NCBI RefSeq assembly: GCF_021129305.1
Contig: NZ_JAJOMB010000018.1
Coordinates: 1-64,000, forward strand
Direction: 5' to 3'
DNA from: Kineosporia babensis
GTDB lineage: Bacteria; Actinomycetota; Actinomycetes; Actinomycetales; Kineosporiaceae
DNA: 64,000 nt
This document shows, piece after piece, positions 42,724 through 50,433 of this stretch. Position numbers and translations under genes: made by a program. Position 1 is the first letter of the stretch; each line of letters opens with the position of its first letter. The notes under the pieces were generated by a model. That model saw nothing but the letters and a program-made list of their open reading frames with translations. It did no database searches and was not told the origin of the DNA.

Positions 42724-43314
42724 ATGAACCGCCGTCTTCTGGGCCTGAGCCTGGCCGTGCTGCTCCTGCTCGGTGCCTGTGGCAAGAGCATCGAGATCAC
42801 TGACGAGGACGACGCGACCCCCGCGCCGTCGCAGACCACCAGCCAGGGCAACGCCGGTCTGGAGGTGCTGGACAACAGCGCCGAGGAGAACGGGATGAAC
42901 GGCGACGGCGGCACGATGATCGGCGCCGAGCGTCAAGAACAGCCGGCCGATTGGGTCCAGCTGACGGCCGCTCGGGGTGGGGACGTGTCCGGCATCCGGC
43001 TCGTGGACATCCACCAGTCGTCGCTGTACCGCTTCGACAACGACAGCGCCAACCCCTCGAAGTCGACCTGCAACGACATGTGCGCCCTGACCTGGCCGCC
43101 GGTCACCGTGCAGGAAGGTGGCCGGGTGTACCTGGAGGGCGTGAACGCCCAGCGGATCGGCGCGATCCGGCGGGACGACGGCACCGTGCAGATCACGGCC
43201 GGGGGATGGCCGCTGTACCGCTTCAGCGGAGACAGCCAGCCCGGCGAGCTGAACGGCCAGGGCCGCGACGGCGTCTGGTTCGCGGTCTCGCCCGAGGGCC
43301 AGAAAGTCGAGTGA
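42724..43314 (+). CDS. Secreted lipoprotein with COG4315-type repeat
   Basis: The 196-residue protein starts at the ATG at 42724. A short signal ends with the lipobox LLGAC (Cys about 19), followed by a Thr/Ser/Asp linker. The mature domain has VDIHQSSLYRFDNDSANPSKSTCNDMCALTWPPV and a second unit ITAGGWPLYRFSGDSQPGELNGQG, the paired repeat of PF03640-like lipoproteins. The W-P-P and C-x3-C features are typical. The function of this family is not settled; related genes often belong to ECF sigma regulons. An ECF-like promoter precedes it. Confidence 0.8.
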   Translation: MNRRLLGLSLAVLLLLGACGKSIEITDEDDATPAPSQTTSQGNAGLEVLDNSAEENGMNGDGGTMIGAERQEQPADWVQLTAARGGDVSGIRLVDIHQSSLYRFDNDSANPSKSTCNDMCALTWPPVTVQEGGRVYLEGVNAQRIGAIRRDDGTVQITAGGWPLYRFSGDSQPGELNGQGRDGVWFAVSPEGQKVE

Positions 43315-43353
43315 CGGCCAGAACCGAAAGCAGAGAAACGCTCGCCCGCGCCT

Positions 43354-43405
43354 AGGGTCTGTCCCGGGTGCCCCGCAGCAGGCAAAGATCCGCAGGACAG
43401 ACCCT
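43354..43405. repeat. Short MITE-like inverted-repeat element, copy 1
   Basis: AGGGTCTGTCC (43354-43364) and GGACAGACCCT (43395-43405) are perfect 11-bp inverted repeats enclosing 30 bp. Read on the minus strand, 43405-43361 matches 40 of 45 bases of copy 2 (47478-47522), including the exact core CTGCGGGGCACCCGGGAC. It lies in the 185-bp gap after the lipoprotein gene. Confidence 0.7.
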
Positions 43406-43499
43406 CAGCAGGGCGAGCGGACGTCCGGGGGCCGGAAGGTCCGCAAGACCAGGCCAAAGTCCCGCCCGATTTGCGAACCCACCGGCCTATGGTGGATGC

Positions 43500-43886
43500 A
43501 TGAACGCCGGATACGAACTTCCGCTCCCGGCGGCGCAGATCGTCGATCGGCTGAACCATCGGCAGCGCATCCCGCTCACCCCCTGGTCGCTGCGGGTGAC
43601 CTCGGTGAGCCTGGTCCCCCGCCCCGAGCGGGTACCGCTGGTGGAACTGACGGTCGAGGTCTCCGCGGCCGGATCCGAAGGCGGGGCAAGCAGTTCCGTC
43701 ACCCAGCGCTGGGCCGTCAGATTCCTGGTGCGTGGGCACTCGCTGGAGCCCGGCGCCCCGGCCCACGCCTTCATCCTGCTGCTGAGAATCGACCTGGAGG
43801 ACTGGTGGCTGAACCGGACCGCGCACCCCAGCACCCAGGCCCACCGGCTGGACCCGGACCGGCCGGAACTCGCCCTGCGCGACTAG
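43500..43886 (+). CDS. Unknown small protein
   Basis: The 128-residue form starts at the ATG at 43500 (MNAGYELPLPAAQIVDRLN). The longer frame runs into the inverted-repeat element and is Arg/Ser-rich. It has a beta-rich look (RVTSVSLVPRPERVPLVELTVEVSA, WAVRFLVRGHSLEPG) and ends with a Trp-rich helix (LEDWWLNRTAHPS). There is no signal peptide, transmembrane segment or recognised domain. It is convergent with the YjbR-like gene at 1-bp distance. Confidence 0.6.
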   Translation: MNAGYELPLPAAQIVDRLNHRQRIPLTPWSLRVTSVSLVPRPERVPLVELTVEVSAAGSEGGASSSVTQRWAVRFLVRGHSLEPGAPAHAFILLLRIDLEDWWLNRTAHPSTQAHRLDPDRPELALRD

Positions 43887-43887
43887 G

Positions 43888-44289
43888 TCAATCGTCCTCA
43901 GTCAGAATCCCTTTCATCGCCGTGGCCGACAGGCCGGGCCGTTTGGCCCGCGGCAGCGTGTCCACCACCAGCGTGTAGGAAGTGCGGACCAGCTCGTCCA
44001 CCAGCGCCCGGTCCACCTCGTCGCCACCACGCACCGAGATCCAGTGCTTCTTGTTCATGTGATAACCGGGAATCACCGTGTCCCGGAACTGTTCCTGCAG
44101 CGCCAGGCCGTCCTCCGGCTCGCATTTCACCGTCACCAGCTGCTCGCCCCGCAACTCGGCGGTCAGGAAGAACACCTTGCCGGCGACCTTGGCCACCTCG
44201 GTCTCGGGCCCGAACGGGAAGCACAGTTCAGCCGAAGGCAGGCTCCCAGCGATCTTCACGGCCAGGGCTCGCAACGCAGTTCCGTCCAT
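43888..44289 (-). CDS. MmcQ/YjbR-family protein
   Basis: The 133-residue protein starts at the ATG at 44289. Family features are PFGPETEVAKVAGKVFFLTAEL, VTVKCEPEDGLALQEQF, and the hallmark IPGYHMNKKHWISV. The fold is a small alpha/beta domain described as DNA-binding-like (double wing). Its cellular role is not established. It lies 9 nt downstream of the AraC-type gene on the same strand. Confidence 0.85.
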   Translation of the reverse strand: MDGTALRALAVKIAGSLPSAELCFPFGPETEVAKVAGKVFFLTAELRGEQLVTVKCEPEDGLALQEQFRDTVIPGYHMNKKHWISVRGGDEVDRALVDELVRTSYTLVVDTLPRAKRPGLSATAMKGILTEDD

Positions 44290-44298
44290 GCCCCCAGC

Positions 44299-44715
44299 CT
44301 ACGAACGCTGCCGGACCGGACGGGTGTAGATCTTGGCCACACACGGCGCCATCCCGGCACCGTCCACGTGCTCGGTGCGGGCCCGGTAGCTGCTCGGGCT
44401 CTCACCCACCAGCTCGGTGAAGCGCGTGCTGAACGTGCCCAGCGACGAGCAGCCCACCGCGAAGCAGACCTCGGTCACGCTCAGCTCGCCGATCCGCAGC
44501 AGCGCCTTGGCCCGCTCGATCCGCCGGGTCATCAGGTAGCTGTACGGCGATTCCCCGAACGCGGCCTTGAAGCTACGGGAGAAGTGCCCGGGTGACATCA
44601 GCGCATGGCGGGCCAGGACCGGCACGTCGAGCGGTTTGGCGTACTCCCGGTCGATCATGTCGCGGGCCTTACGCAGCCGCACCAGGTCCTCCAGCGATGT
44701 CACGCGATTCAGCAT
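44299..44715 (-). CDS. AraC-family regulator, DNA-binding domain only
   Basis: The 138-residue form starts at the ATG at 44715 (MLNRVTSLEDLVRLRKARD). Residues about 20-120 are the AraC double HTH: LDVPVLARHALMSPGHFSRSFKAAFGESPYSYL, then LRIGELSVTEVCFAVGCSSLGTFSTRFTELVGESPSSYR. There is no ligand-binding arm, so it resembles the SoxS/MarA size class. It is divergent from the VOC protein gene (78 bp apart), a frequent AraC-VOC pairing in actinomycetes. Confidence 0.85.
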   Translation of the reverse strand: MLNRVTSLEDLVRLRKARDMIDREYAKPLDVPVLARHALMSPGHFSRSFKAAFGESPYSYLMTRRIERAKALLRIGELSVTEVCFAVGCSSLGTFSTRFTELVGESPSSYRARTEHVDGAGMAPCVAKIYTRPVRQRS

Positions 44716-44793
44716 CGCACGATCGGCTGAAAGCGCGGTGCGGATCAGGAATCGAGAAGCCCGGTACGCAACCGCCCGGATAGCGTTCCGTGC

Positions 44794-45204
44794 ATGGACA
44801 TCACCATTCACCAGACCTTCCTGCCGCACACCGACCCCGAGGCCTCGCTGGCCTTCTACCGAGACCTGCTCGGTTTCGAGGTCCGTCTGGACGTCGGCTA
44901 CGAGGGCATGCGCTGGCTCACGGTCGGCCCGGTCGGGCAGCCGGACACCGCGGTGGTCCTCTACCCGCCGACCGCCACCCCGAACATCACCGACGAGGAG
45001 AAGCGGGTCATCGCCGAGATGATGGCCAAGGGCACGTTCGCCAGCATCAACTTGGCCACCAAGGACCTGGACGGCACGTTCGAAAAGCTCCAGGCCGGCG
45101 ACGTGGACGTTGTCCAGGAGCCCACCGACCAGCCGTACGGCGTACGTGATGCCGCACTGCGCGACCCGGCCGGCAACCTGATCCGGCTCCAGCAGGCTGG
45201 CTGA
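44794..45204 (+). CDS. VOC (glyoxalase/bleomycin-resistance-like) protein
   Basis: The 136-residue protein begins MDITIHQTFLPHTDPEASLAFYRDLLGFE, the typical first beta-alpha-beta unit of the vicinal-oxygen-chelate fold. The second unit has ASINLATKDLDGTFEKLQAG and ends DAALRDPAGNLIRLQQ. Such proteins act on glyoxal adducts or extradiol substrates, or bind antibiotics; none of these can be picked here. The divergent AraC-type gene is the likely regulator. Confidence 0.85.
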   Translation: MDITIHQTFLPHTDPEASLAFYRDLLGFEVRLDVGYEGMRWLTVGPVGQPDTAVVLYPPTATPNITDEEKRVIAEMMAKGTFASINLATKDLDGTFEKLQAGDVDVVQEPTDQPYGVRDAALRDPAGNLIRLQQAG

Positions 45205-45333
45205 TCCCACGGCAAAACAACTGCAAATGGGGGACGGAGGGCTCACCGGCGGCGCAGAACGCACAGGACGGTGCCGGGGGAGGTTTTAAGAGCACCGGAC
45301 GGGTTCGGCTGGCGGGTCTTTCACCGAACCTCC

Positions 45334-45362
45334 GTGGGCCTCCCGTTAGCAGGGAGGCCCAC
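45334..45362. terminator. Bidirectional terminator hairpin between VOC and SDR genes
   Basis: GTGGGCCTCCC (45334-45344), loop GTTAGCA, GGGAGGCCCAC (45352-45362) gives a perfect 11-bp stem. It lies 6 bp beyond the stop of the minus-strand SDR gene and 130 bp past the plus-strand VOC gene. Confidence 0.8.
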
Positions 45363-45367
45363 CTGCG

Positions 45368-46198
45368 TCAGGCGTCCACTGCTGTTGAGATATCGTGCTG
45401 TGCCTGCAGTTCCGCGAGACGGGACTCCAGGGCGTCCTTGATCTGGTGGTAGGGCCCGCTGCCCAAGGCCAGTCGTTTCGGCGCAGGGGAGACATCCGCG
45501 ACGGCAATGAAGGCATCGGCGACCTTCCCGGGGTCCACCCAAGCGAACGCGCCGTCTTCCAGCATCCGGCGGGTAGCGCCGGAGGGGGTCTGGTCGTAGA
45601 CCGGAAGGGCTGGTGCGAAGTCCAGGGCCGCACCGAAGCCGGTCTGGGAGGGGCCGGGCTCCAGGAGGGTGAACTCGATGCCGAAGGGGGCGACCTCCTG
45701 CGCGACGGACTCGATAAAGCCCTCTGTGCCCCATTTGCTGGCGTGGTAGGCGCTGAAGTTGGGGTAGGCGATCTGCCCACCCTCGGAGGTGACCTGCAGG
45801 ACGCGTCCACCGCCTTGCGCCCGTAGGTGCGGCAGTGCGGCCTGGATCAGGGTGATCGAGCCGAGCAGGTTCACGTCGATCACCCGGCGGATCTGGGCGT
45901 CGGTGAGCTCCTCGGCCGCGCCGAACGTTCCGTGGCCGGCGTTGCTGACCAGGACGTCGATCCGCTCCACGGCGGCGAAGGCCTGGTCGGTGGCGGTCCG
46001 CACGGAATCGGCGTCGGTGAGGTCGAGCTGCACGGTGATCAGGGTGTTCGGGTACTTCTCGCGCAGGTCGTCCAGCGCCTGCGGCCGGCGGACCGCGCCG
46101 ATCACGGTGTCGCCCCGCTGCAGCAGCCGCTCGCTCATCAGCCGGCCGAAACCACCGGAGGCGCCGGTGATCATCCAGGTGCGGGTGTTCATCTTCAT
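45368..46198 (-). CDS. Short-chain dehydrogenase/reductase (SDR)
   Basis: The 276-residue protein starts at the ATG at 46198. The Rossmann motif is TGASGGFGRLM (near residue 12), then LDLTDAD, NAGHGTFG (NNAG variant SNAGHG), the catalytic Ser in VTSEGG, and YHASKWGTEGF with Tyr and Lys. It is a classical NADP-linked SDR of the type that reduces carbonyl compounds. The substrate is unknown. It is divergent from a MerR-family regulator and has a MerR-type promoter, so it is probably induced by a small molecule or redox stress. Confidence 0.9.
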   Translation of the reverse strand: MKMNTRTWMITGASGGFGRLMSERLLQRGDTVIGAVRRPQALDDLREKYPNTLITVQLDLTDADSVRTATDQAFAAVERIDVLVSNAGHGTFGAAEELTDAQIRRVIDVNLLGSITLIQAALPHLRAQGGGRVLQVTSEGGQIAYPNFSAYHASKWGTEGFIESVAQEVAPFGIEFTLLEPGPSQTGFGAALDFAPALPVYDQTPSGATRRMLEDGAFAWVDPGKVADAFIAVADVSPAPKRLALGSGPYHQIKDALESRLAELQAQHDISTAVDA

Positions 46199-46225
46199 CA
46201 GTCCTCTCGTGGCAAGACGTCGACG

Positions 46226-46256
46226 ACGCTAGGAGCTCGAGTGGACTCGAAGGCAA
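46226..46256 (-). promoter_or_regulatory. MerR-type promoter of the SDR gene (19-bp spacer with inverted repeat)
   Basis: On the minus strand TTGCCT (46251-46256) and TAGCGT (46226-46231) are separated by 19 bp instead of 17. The spacer holds the inverted repeat CTCGAGT-CC-ACTCGAG (one mismatch outward). This is the classic MerR-activated promoter layout. The adjacent MerR gene at 46276 makes it the obvious regulator. Confidence 0.75.
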
Positions 46257-46275
46257 GCCTGCTTACCCTGGCCCG

Positions 46276-46776
46276 GTGACCACCACCACGGACGATCTGC
46301 TGAGCATCGGCGAGCTGAGCGCCGAGACCGGCCTGAGCGCGCACACGCTGCGGTTCTACGAGCAGGAGAACCTGTTCCTGAACGAGGTCTCCCGCGACTC
46401 CGTCGGCCGACGCGTCTACCGCCGCGCCGACGTCCTCTGGTTGCACTTGCTCACCCGCCTGCGGGACTCCGGGATGCCGCTTGCCGACATCGCGCGGTAC
46501 GCCGATCTGGTGCGCGCCGGGGCGGGCAACGAGCGGCAGCGGCTGGACCTGCTGCGCGAGCACCGGGAGAAGATGCAGGCCGAGATGGCCCGGTTGACCG
46601 CCAGCATGGAGGCGGTGGCGCAGAAGATCACGCTGTACGAGAGCGCCCTGGCGGAGGGAAAACCCGAGCAGCCCTGGCAGGACGATCAGGGCGACTGCAT
46701 GGTCGTACCCCCGCCCGAGCGCTCCGGCCGGCAGCAGCCGCCGCGGTACACGGGGGCGCGTCAGCAGCACGGATAA
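46276..46776 (+). CDS. MerR-family transcriptional regulator
   Basis: The 166-residue protein starts at the GTG at 46276. Residues about 8-80 are the MerR winged helix (LLSIGELSAETGLSAHTLRFYEQENLF, VGRRVYRRADVLWLHLLTRLRDSGMPLADI). A long coiled coil (LREHREKMQAEMARLTASMEAVAQKITLYE) follows. The C-terminal tail has a single Cys (DDQGDCMV), so a metal-Cys pair is not evident. It is divergent from the SDR gene and fits its 19-bp-spacer promoter. Confidence 0.88.
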   Translation: MTTTTDDLLSIGELSAETGLSAHTLRFYEQENLFLNEVSRDSVGRRVYRRADVLWLHLLTRLRDSGMPLADIARYADLVRAGAGNERQRLDLLREHREKMQAEMARLTASMEAVAQKITLYESALAEGKPEQPWQDDQGDCMVVPPPERSGRQQPPRYTGARQQHG

Positions 46777-46783
46777 TGGCGGG

Positions 46784-47461
46784 GTGACCGACACCTTCGC
46801 ACCTCCGGCCGTTCCCTCGTACAAGCTTCGACGGGGGCGGATGGGATCGATCCGGCGGGACGCGCTGGAGACGCACGCGTCCCGGTTCGAGGTGCCGGAG
46901 GGGCCACTCGAACTGCAGACGCTGTTCGGCGCGGGTGTTCCGGTGGTCCTGGAGATCGGGTTCGGCTCGGGCAGCAGCACTTTGAGCATGGCCGCCGCCG
47001 ATCCGGAGACCGGTGTGCTGGCGGCGGACGTGCACACGCCCGGGGTAGGCAATCTGGTGCACCAACTGGCCGAGAACGGCCTGGAGAACGTGCGGGTGCT
47101 GAACGGGGACGGCGAGGAACTGCTGCGTGACCGCGTTCCCTCGGGGAGCCTGGCCGGGGTACGGGTGTTCTTTCCCGACCCCTGGCCGAAGGCCCGCCAT
47201 CACAAGCGCCGCCTGGTCACGCCGCGCTTCGCTGCTCTGGTGGCTGACCGGCTGGAGCCGGGCGGGCTGCTGCACTGCGCCACCGACTGGGAGCCCTACG
47301 CCGAGCAGATGGCCGAGGTGCTGCTGGCCGAGCCCGGTCTGGTGCTGGAGGGCGGGGGAGCGGTGGAACGTCCGACCTGGCGTCCGGTGACCAAGTACGA
47401 GGCGCGCGGACTGAACCGTGGGCATCGGGTGGCGGACTTCCTGGCCCGCCGCCTGGGGTGA
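46784..47461 (+). CDS. trmB: tRNA (guanine-N7-)-methyltransferase
   Basis: The 225-residue protein starts at the GTG at 46784, 7 nt after the MerR stop. Motifs are YKLRRGRMG at the N-terminus, the SAM loop LEIGFGSGSSTLSMAA, LAADVHTPGVGNLV, the signature FFPDPWPKARHHKRRLV, and TDWEPYAEQM plus RPVTKYEARG near the end. TrmB methylates G46 in the tRNA variable loop. The family is highly conserved and the call is secure. Confidence 0.95.
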   Translation: MTDTFAPPAVPSYKLRRGRMGSIRRDALETHASRFEVPEGPLELQTLFGAGVPVVLEIGFGSGSSTLSMAAADPETGVLAADVHTPGVGNLVHQLAENGLENVRVLNGDGEELLRDRVPSGSLAGVRVFFPDPWPKARHHKRRLVTPRFAALVADRLEPGGLLHCATDWEPYAEQMAEVLLAEPGLVLEGGGAVERPTWRPVTKYEARGLNRGHRVADFLARRLG

Positions 47462-47475
47462 GATGTACCGGTGGC

Positions 47476-47644
47476 CTGGGGCCTGTCCTGTGGATCTGTG
47501 CCTACTGCGGGGCACCCGGGACGCCGTCTGACCGCGTCCGGCGTGGCCCCACGCAAAACCATTGCGAGGGGCCCCACCGGCCACGCCCAGCCAGCGCCCC
47601 GGGCACCTCCTCGCTACGGCCCTGATCCACAGGACAGGCCCTAG
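47476..47644. repeat. MITE-like inverted-repeat element, copy 2 (169 bp)
   Basis: The terminal arms CTGGGGCCTGTCCTGTGGATC (47476-47496, minus its last base to keep the run short) and the reverse complement at 47624-47644 pair at 20 of 21 positions. The inside is GC-rich and non-coding. The left end matches the shorter copy at 43354-43405. It fills the gap between the trmB stop and the convergent kinase stop and may also act as a terminator. Confidence 0.7.
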
Positions 47645-47647
47645 GTC

Positions 47648-49231
47648 CTACGGGTTGACCAGGACGCCGCCTTCGCCGCCGCCGTCATCGCCACCGCCGC
47701 CGTCATCGCCACCACCGCCGCCGTCACCCGGGTCCTCGGTGTCCGGGCTATCGCTCGGAGCGGTGGGCGGTGTCGAAGTCGGCGCCTGGCTGCTCGACTC
47801 CACGGGGGGCTCGCTGGTCGGGTCCTCGGTGGGCTCGTCGTCCTCGGTCGGCTTGTCCTTGGTCGGCTTCGGCACCGAGGTCTCGGACTCCTCCGCCGAC
47901 TTGGTGGCGGTGGGGTCCGGCCGCACCACCGTGCCGTCCCGGTTGGTGATCACCGTGCCGCCGGTGGGCAGGTTGGTGGGCGTCTCGTCGTCCTTCGGGA
48001 TCACGTCCTCGCTGTCGTCGTCACCGGACGAGGTGGCGGTGGGCGTGGGGTCCTGCGAGCCGGAGGTGTTGGCCGAGGTGTCCTTGTCGGGCTTGTCGGG
48101 CTGCATGAAGACGACCACGCTGCCGATGATCAGCACCACCAGCAGCGCCGCACCGCCCGCGGCCTGCGCCACCGACGGGGCCCGCCACCAGGGCTGCTGC
48201 GCCTTCCGGGGCTGGGGTACCGGGCCGGTCTGGTAGCCCTGCTGGTTCGGGTAGCCCTGCTGGTTGTAGCCGCCCAGCACCGGGTTGCCCTGGCCGGCGG
48301 TGGCCGAGGCCACCTGGTCCATCAGGGCGTCGTAGGCGCTGGCGGCGCCCATCTGCGTGGTCGCGCCCATCGCCTGGGTCTGCTGCACGCCGGTGGGCGG
48401 GGTGCTGCGGGGCAGGCGGGTGACCGGCTGGCCGGTGCGCGCGGCGATGGCCACGTGCTTGGCGTTGGGCCGGTCCTGCGGGTCCTTCTCCAGCAGCGCG
48501 TCGATCAGGCCGCGCAGCTCGTCCGAGGCGATCGGCGTCATGTCCACCTCGGCGTGCACCGTGCGGTAGAGCATGGCGGTGGCCGGGCCGGTGCCGAAGG
48601 CGGGCTCACCGGTGGCCGCGTAGTACAGCAGCGCGCCCAGCGAGAAGATGTCGGTGGCCGGGCCGACCCGCTTGCCCACCGCCTGCTCCGGCGACATGTA
48701 GGCGGCCGAGCCGGTGATCTTGCCGGTGCTGGTGACCGTGCTGGCCTCGGCGGCCCGGGCGATACCGAAGTCGATCACCCGGGGGCCCTGCGGCGAGAGC
48801 AGGATGTTGGAGGGCTTCAGGTCGCGGTGGATCACACCCGCGCGGTGGATCTCGGTCAGCGCGTCGGCCACGCCCGCGGCCAGGTCGAGCACGTGCTCCG
48901 GAGGCAGCGGGCCGTCCGCCTCGACGGTCTGCAGCAGGTTGCGGCCCTCGACGTACTCGGTGGCCATCCAGGGCAGCCGGGCGTCCGGGTCGGCGGTGAT
49001 CACCTCGGCGGTGTACGTGCCGGAGATCTTGCTGGCCGCCTCGACCTCGTGCCCGAACCGGCGCCGGAACTCGGGGTCGGTGGCGAGATACTCGTGGACG
49101 ACCTTGATCGCCACCATCTCGCCCTCAGGGGACTCACCCAGGAAAACGGTGCCCATGCCGCCGCCGCCGAGGCGGCCGACCACCCGGAATTCGCCGATCT
49201 GCTCCGGATCCCCGGGCCGGAGGTCGTACAC
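47648..49231 (-). CDS. Membrane-anchored Ser/Thr protein kinase without PASTA domains
   Basis: The start is the GTG at 49231. An upstream ATG is out of frame. The 527-residue protein has a Hanks-type kinase domain at residues about 12-265: GRLGGGGMGTVFLGE, Lys in VAIKVV, IHRDLKPSNILL, VIDFGIA, and GSAAYMSPEQ. A Gln/Gly/Pro juxtamembrane linker follows. One transmembrane helix lies at about 355-375 (AQAAGGAALLVVLIIGSVVVFM). The extracellular tail is Thr/Ser/Asp/Pro-rich and low in complexity, ending in Gly/Asp runs. No PASTA repeats are present, so it is unlikely to sense muropeptides the way PknB does. Confidence 0.88.
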   Translation of the reverse strand: MYDLRPGDPEQIGEFRVVGRLGGGGMGTVFLGESPEGEMVAIKVVHEYLATDPEFRRRFGHEVEAASKISGTYTAEVITADPDARLPWMATEYVEGRNLLQTVEADGPLPPEHVLDLAAGVADALTEIHRAGVIHRDLKPSNILLSPQGPRVIDFGIARAAEASTVTSTGKITGSAAYMSPEQAVGKRVGPATDIFSLGALLYYAATGEPAFGTGPATAMLYRTVHAEVDMTPIASDELRGLIDALLEKDPQDRPNAKHVAIAARTGQPVTRLPRSTPPTGVQQTQAMGATTQMGAASAYDALMDQVASATAGQGNPVLGGYNQQGYPNQQGYQTGPVPQPRKAQQPWWRAPSVAQAAGGAALLVVLIIGSVVVFMQPDKPDKDTSANTSGSQDPTPTATSSGDDDSEDVIPKDDETPTNLPTGGTVITNRDGTVVRPDPTATKSAEESETSVPKPTKDKPTEDDEPTEDPTSEPPVESSSQAPTSTPPTAPSDSPDTEDPGDGGGGGDDGGGGDDGGGEGGVLVNP

Positions 49232-49649
49232 GTCGAGTCATTCTCCTGAGTTCGGCTGATGCCGTGCCTATGGTGACAGGTGCAGACTATCGGGCAGGTG
49301 TGACTGACCGCAGGCAAATTCAGCCTTCGGGACACAAGCCTGACGTTGAGTTATCACTGGCCTGAGAGTCGCGATCATCCCACGCCGGGTACCGGCGGCC
49401 CGTTCCGGGGTAGGACGGGTGGAAATCAGGGTGCGCGTCCGGGTTGTCCCGAGTATCACTGAGTGGCCGTCCGGTGTCGGATTAGGGGGTCATCCTCTGG
49501 TGGGCCCCGAGGCGGCGTAGATACACCTCACGTCGTACCCGGGAATGCTCCTCCAGGCGGATGTGCTGCGAAGGTGCAGAGAGCAGGCTTAGTAAGGCCG
49601 ACGGACGGCACGAGACCGGCCGGGGCCCGACCTTGGGGGAAACTTCCTG
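49232..49649. other. 418-bp intergenic region between divergent genes
   Basis: No open frame with family features is seen. It must contain the kinase promoter (leftward) and the promoter of the 49650 gene (rightward, preceded by a GGGGGAA site). No riboswitch or clear hairpin was recognised. Confidence 0.4.
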
Positions 49650-50339
49650 ATGTCCGAGACCACTGTCGACGTCGCCGTCGGCCACGCCGGTCACGACCAG
49701 GCGGGCCAGGCCGACCAGAGCGCGACCGAGTACGAGTACGCCACCGTGCAGGCCCCGCGCCGGCTGGAGTGGGTCTACCGCGACGCCTACCGCCACCTGG
49801 GCTGGGTGCTGGACGCCTTCGACCCGGAGGGCTGCCGCAACCCGGCCCTGGTCACCCTGCGCTTCCGCCGGGACCTCGCGCTGCCCGGCCGCGAGCTGGT
49901 GGCCGGCCTGCAGCGCGACAGCGACCGCGCCCTGGCCGTGATCGCTGCCCGCGAGCGGGTGCGCACCTCGCTGGTGCAGTCCTCCACGGTCCTGTCCGGC
50001 ATCGTCGGGGCGGGTCTGGTGGCCGGTGCGGCGCTCACCCTGGACGACGGCGACCTGCTCACCCCAGTTCTGCTGGTGGCGCTCGGGGTGGTGGTGTGGC
50101 TCATCGGAGTGATCGGCCGCCGGCACCTGGCCGAGATCGCCGCCGCCCGCTTCGGTCTGGGCATCGAGAAGGAGTACGCCGAGGTGCTGCGCTGCAGCGA
50201 GCAGGCCACCCTGCTGCTGACCGGCGCCGACCTGCAGGGGCCGGCCCTGAACGAGCTCACCGTGGACCTGCGGGAGTCGGCGGCCGGCCCGGGCGAGCAT
50301 CTCGAGCTGATCCCGGCCCAGCCCGCCAGCCAGCCGTAA
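49650..50339 (+). CDS. Unknown membrane protein
   Basis: The 229-residue protein starts at the ATG at 49650 after GGGGGAAACTTCCTG. The N-terminal 30 residues are acidic and polar. The middle (RRLEWVYRDAYRHLGWVLD) is amphipathic. A transmembrane pair lies at about 112-155 (VLSGIVGAGLVAGAAL and LTPVLLVALGVVVWLIGVIG). A cytosolic C-terminal helix region ends in acidic sequence. I do not recognise the family. It stands alone between a divergent kinase gene and a convergent aldo-keto reductase. Confidence 0.6.
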   Translation: MSETTVDVAVGHAGHDQAGQADQSATEYEYATVQAPRRLEWVYRDAYRHLGWVLDAFDPEGCRNPALVTLRFRRDLALPGRELVAGLQRDSDRALAVIAARERVRTSLVQSSTVLSGIVGAGLVAGAALTLDDGDLLTPVLLVALGVVVWLIGVIGRRHLAEIAAARFGLGIEKEYAEVLRCSEQATLLLTGADLQGPALNELTVDLRESAAGPGEHLELIPAQPASQP

Positions 50340-50385
50340 GCACGCAGCGCCCGCCGAGTTCGACGTGTAAGCCGGGACAACGAAA

Positions 50386-50418
50386 ACCCGGCGGGCAGCA
50401 ACAGCTCACCCGCCGGGT
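50386..50418. terminator. Bidirectional terminator hairpin
   Basis: ACCCGGCGGG (50386-50395) pairs with CCCGCCGGGT (50409-50418), a 10-bp stem with a 13-nt loop, between convergent genes ending at 50339 and 50434. An AAAA run lies just before the stem, giving a U-run for leftward transcription. Confidence 0.75.
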
Positions 50419-50433
50419 AACCGGCATTGCGAC

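Noticed and set aside
47461-47648. Small coding gene between trmB and the kinase
   Set aside because: The stretch is explained by the inverted-repeat element, and the frames crossing it have no protein-like features.
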